This document shows, piece after piece, positions 53,761 to 63,719 of a DNA stretch of 64,000 nt. Positions within the stretch are counted from its first letter, which is position 1. Each line of letters begins with the position of its first letter. The stretch lies in assembly GCA_943787365.1 (NCBI GenBank), contig CALSMD010000005.1, forward strand, positions 1-64,000, written 5' to 3'. The notes beneath the pieces are model-generated. The model saw only the letters and a list, made by a program, of their open reading frames with translations, made no database searches and was not told the origin of the DNA. Source of the DNA: an uncultured Flavobacteriaceae bacterium. GTDB lineage: Bacteria > Bacteroidota > Bacteroidia > Flavobacteriales > Flavobacteriaceae. Position numbers and translations under genes: made by a program.

Positions 53761-56700
53761 TTGGGTTGGTTTGGGGTGGAATTAAATCCTGGAGCTATCA
53801 ATAGAACGTGTAATGGGTATCCAGATGATTGGAACGGTGGAAGCATTAGGAATAGAAATTATTATAAATATGAAGTAGAGACTATTACGATTTCTTTAGG
53901 AGTGGGAGAGAAAGTAGAAGCAGAGATTGGTGTGGGATATTCCTGGGATTCAAATGGGTCTCAAAGTGGTTCAGTAAGTTTATCAATTACTAATAATGAA
54001 ACGGGTGCTGGGGCACAGGTAGGAGTAGGCTATAGTTCTTCTGAGGGATGGAGCGCAAATGCAGGAGTATCATTAAGCAAAAATTTAGGAGGTTCTGGAG
54101 GTAGTATTGGTGTATCAGGTAGCACAAACGGAAATGTTAATGGCTATATAGGTTATGGAAACAGTGATAACTCTATAGGAGTTTCTTTTGGTACCGCTGG
54201 GTTAGTAGTTAATGCCAATGCTTCAGGAATTGGCAAAGCAAGTTATGCATCTAATAATTCTGTTTCAGCTGATGTAACGTCATTAGATGTAAGTATAAAA
54301 ATACCTATTGCTCCTAGCACATTTATTAAATTAGGCTATTCTAAAGTTAAGTTTGAAAAAGATGAAACTTATTTTAATAAAGTATGGGGTCCATTAAATT
54401 ATAAAAATTTAAATGATTCTCCAAAATATGCAGATGATATTACTTATCAAAATCTTATCACTAATGAGCATAATAGAGATTTTTATATGGATACTTATGA
54501 TCAACCTTTACCTGAAACTGAAAAAGAAATTATTTCTTTTAAAGATACCTTTGAAAAATACCAACATTCCTTTTCAAATCCTGCCTATGACAGTTACATT
54601 GTAAATGCTCAAGGTTTATCAGGGAGTATGAAACCAAGGCTTCTAGAAAATGCTTATCTTATAGGCAAAGGATATAAATTAGAGTATGATACAGAGGAAA
54701 AAGGTAGTATTTCTGGAGTTAACTTAGTTAGAGCAATTGCTGTAGATGTTATAGAAAATAATAATATAGAACTTGCTGCTTTTGCATTAACTCAATCAGG
54801 GGGACTGTCCAATTTTTTAAGTGGACCATCTTTTTATAGTACATTTGAAAAGAGAAGTGCTATTGTAAATCATCATTTTGATTCTTCTAAGCGATTTGAT
54901 AAAAAGTTTGGAAACGCACGGAATGATATACATTTTTATTTTGATCATCAATTACACTCTAACCTCTTAATAAATATAAACAGCATAAATCATAACACGC
55001 CTTCTAGTGCAACAAGCATCAACCAATTTTTTAGTGGAATACATGTTAATAGAACAGGTAGAGAAGAAAATACAAATTTCATAGAATCGTTCACTAATAA
55101 AGAGATTAAAGAGCTGATAAATTCTAATGGGTACTTTTTTGAATCTAAAAATTTTAATAGACAAAATCAATTTGGTGCAAAAGATTATGGTATAGGCGGT
55201 TACAGAATAACTACTGCTGATGGAAAAACATACCACTACTCCCAACCTGTCTATCAATATGAAGAATTTTATCGACAGCTAACTCCTAAAGCAGATTCTG
55301 ACACTAATAATCCTGAAAATTTCTCCGAACATAAATTTTATCATGAACAACGAAAAACTGAGCCTTATGCAACCCACTGGCTGTTAACGGCTATTACAGG
55401 GCCAGATTATGTAAAACGTAGTGCAAATAATATTCGTTATCCTTCAGTAAATGACTACGGTTATTGGGTGCGTTTTGATTATGGGGCTTGGACTGATGGT
55501 TTTGTGTGGCGTACACCCAAAGAACAAAAAACCTATAATAATCTTGTTTTTGATAAAACTAATGCCACAAATAATTACTCTTGGGGTAGAAAACAACTAG
55601 TTTATCTTAATAAAGTAGTTACAAGATCTCATACAGCATTATTTGTAAAATCTATAAGAGAAGATAGTGAAAGCGCTCAAATTGGATACCTTAATTCAGG
55701 ACCGTTTACGATTGATAAATTCCCGTCTTACGAAGGTGATGATTATGTTTATTATCCGAAACAAAAATCTTTAAAACTAGATGAAATTATATTAGTCAAA
55801 AATAAAGATGACAATACAAATACAAATAATTTTGCAGGTGATTTGGTAAGTAACCCAAATTCTACAGTTAACGTTTCATGGAATACCATGTCTGATATTA
55901 GCTATGGAGTTAACAATCAAAATAATGTTTTAGATAATTTGGATTTAATAAAAAACTCAGAAGGTAACTATGTTATTTACGACAAAGCTGTAAAGGTTAT
56001 TAAATTACAACAAGATTATACACTTGCAAAAGATACTAATACAAACCAAGGTCGTTTAACGTTAAATAGTGTAGATTTTCTAGCAAAAACTGCTTCAAAA
56101 ATCATGCCTGCGTATAATTTTAATTATATAGATGAAAATACTAAATATGAATATTGTGAAGATTATGAAAATTGTGATAAAGACGCCTGGGGTTATCATA
56201 AAAATAAGACGGATTTATGGAGCTTAAATAGCATTAAAACCCCTTTAGGGAGTGAAATAAAAATAGAATATGAAGAAGACGACTATTATACAGAGGCTTT
56301 TTCTAGACGTTTTTGGACTGAGGGGTTAACTTTTAAAGTTGAAAATTATAATGATGATGAATATAAAATCACCGTTAGAAACAGCCCTGAATATGTAGAG
56401 GATGCACAAATTGATGATTTTTCGGATTATTTTGAAATGGGTCAAAAAGTATCTATAGATTTATGGATATCACGAAGAAAAAATTGTATTGAATGGTTTG
56501 ATCAAAAAAAGTACATTGCAGCTTTTGATTTAAACCCAAGGATATTAGCAGATGAGTTTTATCCCGAAGTTATAATTGCAAATAGTGAAAATTTAATTGT
56601 TAAAGTTAGTAAGAGAGTTAATTATGGGGATTTATTAAATCGTCCCAATATTAGAGGGACTAGTTTTGAACCTGGTCTACTATTAAAAAATGAATTTTGG

Positions 56701-59661
56701 AAACATAATAATTGTCCTGTAACTCATTACTATGATGCAAAAAAAAGAGGTGAGTCTCCTGCTTATGTTAGTCCTGGCGTAAGTGGTTGTTCTGATCATC
56801 ATTCAATGTATATTGGATTAATAGCCAATAAAACACCTGTTGCCGATTCTGGAGGAGGTATTCGTGCAAAATCTATAGCAACTTATTCTAATACTGGAGA
56901 ATTCTTCAAGGTAGCTTACAATTATGATCATCCAACAATGGAAAGGTCTTCGGGAATAACTTCATATGCACCAGTAAGGGGTTATAAATATGTAGCTTAT
57001 CAATCAGAATTACCAGGTCCAAAAGTTAATTATGAATATGTTACAATGTCTCAAGTTGGAGAAGATGGAAGCTCTTTAGGTAGTACTCAATATCATTTTG
57101 ATGTTTTAAAACCTGCAGTAAATATTTTTAGTAAAAGTTTAAACATTGGAAATCATTTTAAGTCTGAAGTTGTTGAGCATGATTTACCAAGAAAGACATT
57201 AGGTGCTGATGTGAAGTTATATGACAATACCGCTATGATAGGTAGTTTGTTAGAGGTTTCAGAATTTAATTCTAAAGGGCATTTAATTAGGCAAAAAACA
57301 AATAATTATAAAAATTTCACAGAGTTAGCTAATTCGAATAATGGTAGTATTCAAGAGTCTTTTTTATCCATGAAGTCTATACATGATTTTCACGCTCTTT
57401 ATGTAAAAGTTCCTTTTAATTATGGGATTCAAAGTCCTGATGGTTCGGCAGGAATTAATGTGAAGTTAACTAAAAACATATATTTTGAATCATTATCAAA
57501 TTTAAATACAAAAAAAAGATTTGCAAATGTTTCCACAAAAATAACGTATCCATTAATACAAAAATCTAATACGATTATTCAAAACGGTTTCAAAACAACA
57601 AATGAATTTTTTAACCCAGACCCCAAAACAGGAGACTTTTTAAATACACGAACTACACTCGCTAACGGTACAACGATAGAAAATATAAAGATTCCTGCTT
57701 ACACAAAATATCCAGATATGGGCTCCAAAGTGGATCGAGTCACCAATAGAAACATGCTCACCCAAGAAGCCATGAATATCACCAAATCTGGAAACTTAAT
57801 CACGAATGCAACAATTACCACTTGGAATCCTAATTGGATTTATACAGATGCAATTGGAAACACAAGTACACAAAACGGGGTATGGCGGAAACACAAAACC
57901 TTTGTTTGGGAGGGGAGTATAGGTTCTTCTGGCTCCTACTTTGGATTTGTTGGAGAAGATGATCATTTTAATTGGGGCGTCGCCGCTGCGGGTTCTGAAA
58001 CGGTGCAATCCAATCCAAAATGGAAAAACACCTCTACAGTCACAAAATACACCCATTGGTCATCGCCTATAGAAACGCGTGATATTAACAACAATTTTGC
58101 GGCCTCAAAAATGGCAGACGATTTTACTAAAGTCATTGCAACTGGGAACGCCCGTCAATCGGAGCTGTTTTACAGTGGAGCCGAGTACAACCCTTCAGGG
58201 AACTATACAGAAGGTGCCATTTTAGGAGCCAATTACCGCAGTCAAGACGCAGCGCATACAGGAAACTGGAGTTTAAAAACCACATCGAGTTCAAACAAAC
58301 TTTTTGAAATCAATAAAGCGGTCAGTTCAAGATTGTCAACCAACGCGATGCGCCCAGGCAATTACAGGGTTTCTTATTGGGTTAAAGACCCTCAAACTAC
58401 AGGAATTACGTCAAGTCGATCGCATTTAATGGTGAATGGCGTTGAGGTTTTCGTGTCCGAGACTGTAACTGCAGGTTGTTGGAAGCAATTTAATTATACG
58501 ATTACAATTCCAGTCACGAGTACAGCAGTTAACATTTATGTAAAAAATGACCACTCAAATGTGTATTACGACGATTTCAGAATGCATCCTATCTATGCCT
58601 CTATGAGCAGCTATGTGTACAACCAAGACACCGATGAATTGGTGGCTATTTTAGGAGCTAACAATATGGCTTCTGTATTTTGTTATGACAAGGCAGGACG
58701 ATTGTGTGCGTCTTATGCCGAAGCCGTGAATGGAGATACCCATATTGGAGGTTTTAAGGTCGTAAGCCAAAATAAATATAATTATGCCGACGGAACCTCC
58801 AATTATTTAGGCTGTGAGTGTGTGATTGATAGGTGTGGCGAACAGGTAAATCATGAACCTTTAAAAGTTTTATCCGTAGATAATATTTGTACCGCTGGCT
58901 TAAGAAGGGAGTATGAAGCCAATGTTACGGGAGGGTCTGGGAATTATAAATATGAATGGAGTTGGTTAATTAATGCTGAAGAGGGACAATATACAAACTT
59001 TATTGAAGGAAACCGATCAATGTTAGTGCCTTATGCTGTCAAAAAGTGTGATACCGAAAACAATAAATTTAACAGAGTATGGAAAGCAAGAGTTAAAGTT
59101 ACAGATCAAGTTACAGCTGAGGTGGCTAATTCATCTGGTGGTGTAACTTTTTCAGGGTGTAATTTATATATTGATGAAAATTATTGGTATGATTTAGAAG
59201 TCACAAAATGCCTCAAAAATTGTAGTAATTCAGACTATACGTTCAAAGTTCATACAAGAGACCCAAATATGTCTGGAAACTTTAAGTACGAATATATTTA
59301 TTACAATCCAATTACTAAAACTAATTCAGATTGGATTGACGTCACAGCAAGTGATGGTGAATTCTGTCCTCAAATTTTCAACAGAGAATGGTCAAATTGC
59401 GCAAGTGGTTATGTTAAAAATGTAACTTTAGGAATTAGAATCACAAATTTATCTACAGGTCAAGTTTCGGGAACATCGGGGCCAGCGTACTCTGTTTATT
59501 TGGGTTGTAGTGATGTTCCGCCAAGTCCACAGTATAGGGTTCTTCCAAATTATGTGGGTAAAGAAAAAAATTACATTAATGAGGATACAATTATAGAGAT
59601 AGACTCTGAAGGCGAAGTTATTTCTGTTCGTAGTATTAATGGTGAAAATTTAAAACAATGA
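53761..59661 (+). CDS. Giant exported RHS-partner protein (fragment lacking its leader)
   Basis: The 1,966 codons start by chance at a TTG; the real gene begins at 53487. It opens near the conserved motif N-P-G-A-I-N-R followed by a Gly/Ser-rich low-complexity block (residues 55-150). A long region of mixed beta structure follows with occasional YD-like pieces (YNYDHPTMERSSGI, VYNQDTDELVAILGANN). A carbohydrate-binding-like beta-sandwich sits near residue 1,540 (NYRVSYWVKDPQTTG to VYYDDFRMHP), and Cys-rich domains occur in the last 250 residues. Such proteins precede RHS-core genes in many Bacteroidota. Function is unknown; it may be the surface scaffold or first half of the RHS shell. Confidence 0.75.
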   Translation: MGWFGVELNPGAINRTCNGYPDDWNGGSIRNRNYYKYEVETITISLGVGEKVEAEIGVGYSWDSNGSQSGSVSLSITNNETGAGAQVGVGYSSSEGWSANAGVSLSKNLGGSGGSIGVSGSTNGNVNGYIGYGNSDNSIGVSFGTAGLVVNANASGIGKASYASNNSVSADVTSLDVSIKIPIAPSTFIKLGYSKVKFEKDETYFNKVWGPLNYKNLNDSPKYADDITYQNLITNEHNRDFYMDTYDQPLPETEKEIISFKDTFEKYQHSFSNPAYDSYIVNAQGLSGSMKPRLLENAYLIGKGYKLEYDTEEKGSISGVNLVRAIAVDVIENNNIELAAFALTQSGGLSNFLSGPSFYSTFEKRSAIVNHHFDSSKRFDKKFGNARNDIHFYFDHQLHSNLLININSINHNTPSSATSINQFFSGIHVNRTGREENTNFIESFTNKEIKELINSNGYFFESKNFNRQNQFGAKDYGIGGYRITTADGKTYHYSQPVYQYEEFYRQLTPKADSDTNNPENFSEHKFYHEQRKTEPYATHWLLTAITGPDYVKRSANNIRYPSVNDYGYWVRFDYGAWTDGFVWRTPKEQKTYNNLVFDKTNATNNYSWGRKQLVYLNKVVTRSHTALFVKSIREDSESAQIGYLNSGPFTIDKFPSYEGDDYVYYPKQKSLKLDEIILVKNKDDNTNTNNFAGDLVSNPNSTVNVSWNTMSDISYGVNNQNNVLDNLDLIKNSEGNYVIYDKAVKVIKLQQDYTLAKDTNTNQGRLTLNSVDFLAKTASKIMPAYNFNYIDENTKYEYCEDYENCDKDAWGYHKNKTDLWSLNSIKTPLGSEIKIEYEEDDYYTEAFSRRFWTEGLTFKVENYNDDEYKITVRNSPEYVEDAQIDDFSDYFEMGQKVSIDLWISRRKNCIEWFDQKKYIAAFDLNPRILADEFYPEVIIANSENLIVKVSKRVNYGDLLNRPNIRGTSFEPGLLLKNEFWKHNNCPVTHYYDAKKRGESPAYVSPGVSGCSDHHSMYIGLIANKTPVADSGGGIRAKSIATYSNTGEFFKVAYNYDHPTMERSSGITSYAPVRGYKYVAYQSELPGPKVNYEYVTMSQVGEDGSSLGSTQYHFDVLKPAVNIFSKSLNIGNHFKSEVVEHDLPRKTLGADVKLYDNTAMIGSLLEVSEFNSKGHLIRQKTNNYKNFTELANSNNGSIQESFLSMKSIHDFHALYVKVPFNYGIQSPDGSAGINVKLTKNIYFESLSNLNTKKRFANVSTKITYPLIQKSNTIIQNGFKTTNEFFNPDPKTGDFLNTRTTLANGTTIENIKIPAYTKYPDMGSKVDRVTNRNMLTQEAMNITKSGNLITNATITTWNPNWIYTDAIGNTSTQNGVWRKHKTFVWEGSIGSSGSYFGFVGEDDHFNWGVAAAGSETVQSNPKWKNTSTVTKYTHWSSPIETRDINNNFAASKMADDFTKVIATGNARQSELFYSGAEYNPSGNYTEGAILGANYRSQDAAHTGNWSLKTTSSSNKLFEINKAVSSRLSTNAMRPGNYRVSYWVKDPQTTGITSSRSHLMVNGVEVFVSETVTAGCWKQFNYTITIPVTSTAVNIYVKNDHSNVYYDDFRMHPIYASMSSYVYNQDTDELVAILGANNMASVFCYDKAGRLCASYAEAVNGDTHIGGFKVVSQNKYNYADGTSNYLGCECVIDRCGEQVNHEPLKVLSVDNICTAGLRREYEANVTGGSGNYKYEWSWLINAEEGQYTNFIEGNRSMLVPYAVKKCDTENNKFNRVWKARVKVTDQVTAEVANSSGGVTFSGCNLYIDENYWYDLEVTKCLKNCSNSDYTFKVHTRDPNMSGNFKYEYIYYNPITKTNSDWIDVTASDGEFCPQIFNREWSNCASGYVKNVTLGIRITNLSTGQVSGTSGPAYSVYLGCSDVPPSPQYRVLPNYVGKEKNYINEDTIIEIDSEGEVISVRSINGENLKQ

Positions 59662-59771
59662 TAGCCCAAATGAAATCAAAAGAATCACATACAATTCTGA
59701 GAGAATCCCTAAGAGATGATTTGGACCATTCAATTATTTTTATACGAAACGTTGACATTATTAAAAGATAA
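59658..59771 (+). CDS. Candidate 37-residue small protein between the two RHS genes
   Basis: Too short for the ORF track. Its ATG overlaps the TGA of the upstream giant gene (ATGA), and its TAA stands 6 bp before the ATG of the RHS gene. It thus fills the gap exactly with the same spacing style as the rest of this operon. The product begins MIAQMKSKESHTILRESL and is charged, with no signal peptide or membrane helix. It could be a small regulatory or assembly peptide, or merely a chance frame that couples translation of the two large genes. There is no homology evidence. Confidence 0.4.
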   Translation: MIAQMKSKESHTILRESLRDDLDHSIIFIRNVDIIKR

Positions 59772-59777
59772 GGAATC

Positions 59778-62700
59778 ATGAGAAAATTATTTATAACATT
59801 ATCAGTATTATTAGTCACCAACATAACATGGGCTCAAGAAAATGCCCCCTCCCCATCTGACGATCTCAACTGGGTGAGCAGCATTCGTTATGATTTTGGT
59901 GGACAAACTATTGCTAAAAGTGTCAACTACTTTAACACTTTAGGGAAAAGCACTCAAAGTCAGAGTTGGGACATTACTACTAAAAAAATATGGAACTCAG
60001 AAACCCGTTATGACTACCATGGACGTGCAGCCTTGCAAACGCTCAGTGCACCCATAGGAAACAGCTTTCGCTACCAGCCAAACTTTATTAGAAAAAGCAA
60101 TAACGGCACCTATACGCTATCAGATTTTGAAGCCAATCCACTGAACCCAACAGCCATTGGAACCGCTTCAAACACTTTAGGCGCCTATTACAGCACATCA
60201 AACTCAACAGAACCCTACCAAGACGTCACCAGCTACCCGTTTAGCCGTACCGTTTTTAGCAAACTCAATCCGGGAGCGGTCAAAGCCGTGGTAGGCGGCA
60301 ACAAAACCGACACCAATAATGATGGCGTCATCAACCACTTAGATAAATGGCTGCAAACCTATAGTTTTTCAATGCCAGCCCCCGGTCAAAGTAGAGGCGT
60401 CAGTAAAACCGTGAGTCGGGATGTGCATGGTATAGAAGTCGTTGTCTTTACAGATGCCGAAGGCAACACCTCCAAAGCCGCTCGATCTGGCGATGAAGAA
60501 GGCGTAAAACCAAAAACCACCGTCAACAGTCTCATAAAAGAATTAGGCTATGTGGATGTTCATATTCCAACGGGCTGTTCTGGAGTGTCTGTGTCTAACG
60601 ATCCAGGAGGGCATCAATTGGTAATTTATGATTTAATTACAGAAAAACCGGTGTATACTTCTTGGCACACATTACCAAGTGGTTTTTATCGTTTTTCAGT
60701 CCAAACCACAGTAGGACCGCCATATGAATACGATGCATCAAAACCTATTGGGATTAGACACCAAATCAATTATTACGACTTTACCACCAATACGTATGAC
60801 AGAGCTGGACGACTCTTGCGCAGCACACAGCCAAACGGGACCGATCTATTAAGTAAATTTAGATACAACAGCTTGGGACAACTCTTAGAAACCACCTCTC
60901 CCGATGAAGGCAAAGCACAATTCAAATACCGCAAAGACGGACAAATCCGTTATTCTCAAAACAGCAAGCAAAAAGGACCCAGGCCCTTTTTAGAGAGTAA
61001 TTTCAATTCAGTTATAGAATCTTGGGGGTGGGATGTTAATGGAAATGCCACTGTAAGTTTAGAGAATGGGCGGGTAAAAGTCAATGTTATGACCGCCTAC
61101 CAAGGCGTGAAACACCAACTAAACGGATTAAAAACCACCGCAGGAAACACCCTAAAAGTCAACATAATTTTTGATAAAGGAACCACCCAATCCAATGTAA
61201 GACTGTACCTTCAGGAAAACACGCCCAGCGGAACCTTAGTAAGCTACAACGTACTAGATAATAATCTACAAACCGGAACACACCAGTACAGTCACAGCAT
61301 GACCACTACTGGGAATACCCTCCAACTACGGATTGATAAAGCAAATACCTTTCTAAGCAATGCTACCTATTTCTATCTCGACTTTGTGAGCTTAGCCCCC
61401 GATACAGGCACATCGGAAGAATATTCCTACACCAATTACGACCCCTTAGGACGTCCCGTTGAAAGTGGCGTTGCCATTGGTGCTTTTAGCAATCTTGACC
61501 CCGAGGTGGAAGCTCTGCCATCTGGAACAAAAAAAGAACAGCACTTTACGCAATATGACATTCCTGATTCTGGTTTAGAAGTAGTACTTAGAAATGCAGG
61601 GATTTATTATAGAAAACAAAATTTTGTTGCTGGAAATGTGAGTAAAACATGGACCCAAAACCCAAATACCAACACCACTTGGTACAGCTACGATGTTTAT
61701 GGTCGGGTGGAGTGGCTCATACAAAACGTAGAAGGCTTAGGAGTCAAAACCATTGATTATGAGTACGATTTTGCCCGTGGGCAGGTCACAAAGGTAGAGT
61801 ATCAGAAATCAAAACCTGATGAAAGCTTTATACACCGCTATACCTACAACCCAGCAGGGCAACTCACCCAAGTAGAAACTTCTACAGATAGCAGCAACTA
61901 TACCGTACAAGCCACCTACGAATACTACGAAACTGGTGCCTTAAAACGCACCGAACTTGCCGACGGAATTCAAGGCACCGACTATGTGTACAACCTCAAT
62001 GGGCAACTCAAATCCATCAACCACCCTGCACTGTCCGCCGCCAAAGACCCCGGGCAGGATGCCAACGACCTGTTTGGAATGCAAATTGACTACCATGCAT
62101 TTGACTACGCCCGAACCCAGCGCAGCAACATCACCACCGCCGCAGTAGGTACCAACCAATACAATGGAAACATCAAAAACACCCGTTGGAACACTTCTGG
62201 GAGTTTGCCAACCCCCAGAGAACACGTGTACAGTTACACCTACAACAAAAACAACTGGCTCGCCGGTGCCAATTTTTCTGCTACCGACAACACTCCCTCA
62301 CCATTTCCGCCAGACATTATATCCACAGCCATCACAAACGCCGGGCAAACCCTTAACCTAAAAGCCACCAACAGCATCACCTTAAAACCAGGATTCCATG
62401 CCAAAACAGGCAGTATATTCTCCGCAAAAATAGTAGAAGCCCCCCTCATCATCCCCGAAGGAGATTACGATGTCAGCAACATCACTTACGATGCCAATGG
62501 CAACATCCAAACCCTCAACAGAAATGGCTATACCGGTGGTGGCAGCAACGCCATGGACAACTTCTCCTACAACTATAAACCAAAAACCAACCAACTCACC
62601 ACCGTCACCGATACCAATGACAACCCTGATTCCGACCGCTACAGCGATTTAAAATCGCAAGGCAGCAGTGCCACCAACAACTACAGCTACAACAGCATCG

Positions 62701-63719
62701 GACAACTGGTCTCCAATCTACAAGAGCAGATAAGCTATGAATACAATGCCGCAGGATTGGTCACCAAAATAAATACCTTTTCTGCAACCACAACCCCCTC
62801 TTGGACCCGTATCTATGAAAACGATTTCTCATTGAATAGCGACGGAGATCCTACCTTCTGGACCTTTAGTAGCAGTAACAACCCTTCTGAACGTGTCTCT
62901 TCAGTATTCTCAAACAGATATTCGACTCCTGTTAGGGGTTCAGATGTTGGAGGTTGCTCGGAACTATTAGAAACTTATGGAATGGCTGTTGCTTTAAGTA
63001 TGGACGATGCGACTGCCAAACGTGAGTTAAATGTTGCGCCCAACAAATTTCATAAACTCGACTTAGACGCCATCGTAAAACATACGTTATTTATGGACAG
63101 ACACGATCTTATTCAGGCCGCCGCAGGAGTTATCATCACCATAAAGGATGCCAATGGATTAATATTAGGCACTGTGGCACATAACAGCCCCAACCCAGTA
63201 GCAGCCTCTAATGTTGGTCCAAATAATCGAGCGTGCATACCTTATTTTACAACACACAGTAGCTTTGAATTCACGCCCACCACATCCACCATTACCATAG
63301 AAGTCCAGCGCGATTGTACATCAAGTGGAACTATTTTTATTGACAATATAAACCTGCAAGTCCCCACAGCCGCCAAACTGGCCTTTTTCTATGACGATCG
63401 GGGGCAGCGTGTACGCAAAGAAGTTTATAGTTCAGGGAATACCTATCTAACCTACTATGTACGGGATGCTTCTGGCAGTCCAATGGGCATTTATACTGGT
63501 GCGTTTGGACCCACAATACTCCAACCCACCGTGCTCAAAGAACACCCCATTTATGGCAGCAGCCGTTTGGGGGTCCACTACCGCGAGACAGGAACAGATG
63601 CCTACCAACTCACCGACCATCTTAGGAAATGTACGTGCCGTAATTATGAAAAATGGCGGAAATGCTGTATCTTTAACTGCGAAAACAGACTACTATCCCT
63701 TTGGGATGCCAATGCCTAA
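59778..63719 (+). CDS. RHS/YD-repeat protein, exported (to the frameshift)
   Basis: A signal peptide (MRKLFITLSVLLVTNITWAQ) leads into NWVSSIRYDFGGQTIAKSVNYFNTLGK, the usual N-terminus of flavobacterial RHS proteins. YD repeats follow (TYDRAGRLLRSTQPNG, RYNSLGQLLETTSPDEG, YTYNPAGQLTQVET, YNLNGQLKSINHP). A carbohydrate-binding-like insert lies at about residues 400-540. The segment TLNLKATNSITLKPGFHAKTG resembles the 3-coathanger-stack motif. The ORF runs into the RHS core at TDAYQLTDHL and then shifts frame at about 63624, ending in nonsense at 63719. RHS proteins form hollow shells that enclose a variable C-terminal effector; that part is beyond this fragment. Confidence 0.85.
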   Translation: MRKLFITLSVLLVTNITWAQENAPSPSDDLNWVSSIRYDFGGQTIAKSVNYFNTLGKSTQSQSWDITTKKIWNSETRYDYHGRAALQTLSAPIGNSFRYQPNFIRKSNNGTYTLSDFEANPLNPTAIGTASNTLGAYYSTSNSTEPYQDVTSYPFSRTVFSKLNPGAVKAVVGGNKTDTNNDGVINHLDKWLQTYSFSMPAPGQSRGVSKTVSRDVHGIEVVVFTDAEGNTSKAARSGDEEGVKPKTTVNSLIKELGYVDVHIPTGCSGVSVSNDPGGHQLVIYDLITEKPVYTSWHTLPSGFYRFSVQTTVGPPYEYDASKPIGIRHQINYYDFTTNTYDRAGRLLRSTQPNGTDLLSKFRYNSLGQLLETTSPDEGKAQFKYRKDGQIRYSQNSKQKGPRPFLESNFNSVIESWGWDVNGNATVSLENGRVKVNVMTAYQGVKHQLNGLKTTAGNTLKVNIIFDKGTTQSNVRLYLQENTPSGTLVSYNVLDNNLQTGTHQYSHSMTTTGNTLQLRIDKANTFLSNATYFYLDFVSLAPDTGTSEEYSYTNYDPLGRPVESGVAIGAFSNLDPEVEALPSGTKKEQHFTQYDIPDSGLEVVLRNAGIYYRKQNFVAGNVSKTWTQNPNTNTTWYSYDVYGRVEWLIQNVEGLGVKTIDYEYDFARGQVTKVEYQKSKPDESFIHRYTYNPAGQLTQVETSTDSSNYTVQATYEYYETGALKRTELADGIQGTDYVYNLNGQLKSINHPALSAAKDPGQDANDLFGMQIDYHAFDYARTQRSNITTAAVGTNQYNGNIKNTRWNTSGSLPTPREHVYSYTYNKNNWLAGANFSATDNTPSPFPPDIISTAITNAGQTLNLKATNSITLKPGFHAKTGSIFSAKIVEAPLIIPEGDYDVSNITYDANGNIQTLNRNGYTGGGSNAMDNFSYNYKPKTNQLTTVTDTNDNPDSDRYSDLKSQGSSATNNYSYNSIGQLVSNLQEQISYEYNAAGLVTKINTFSATTTPSWTRIYENDFSLNSDGDPTFWTFSSSNNPSERVSSVFSNRYSTPVRGSDVGGCSELLETYGMAVALSMDDATAKRELNVAPNKFHKLDLDAIVKHTLFMDRHDLIQAAAGVIITIKDANGLILGTVAHNSPNPVAASNVGPNNRACIPYFTTHSSFEFTPTTSTITIEVQRDCTSSGTIFIDNINLQVPTAAKLAFFYDDRGQRVRKEVYSSGNTYLTYYVRDASGSPMGIYTGAFGPTILQPTVLKEHPIYGSSRLGVHYRETGTDAYQLTDHLRKCTCRNYEKWRKCCIFNCENRLLSLWDANA

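Noticed and set aside
54967-55257. Minus-strand ORF of 96 codons in the RHS-partner gene
   Set aside because: Antisense of AT-rich coding sequence, no supporting features.
61941-62225. Minus-strand ORF of 94 codons in the RHS gene
   Set aside because: Antisense shadow in the GC-richer part of a well-supported gene; its Gly/Val-rich product arises from the ACC/GCC codons of the RHS frame.
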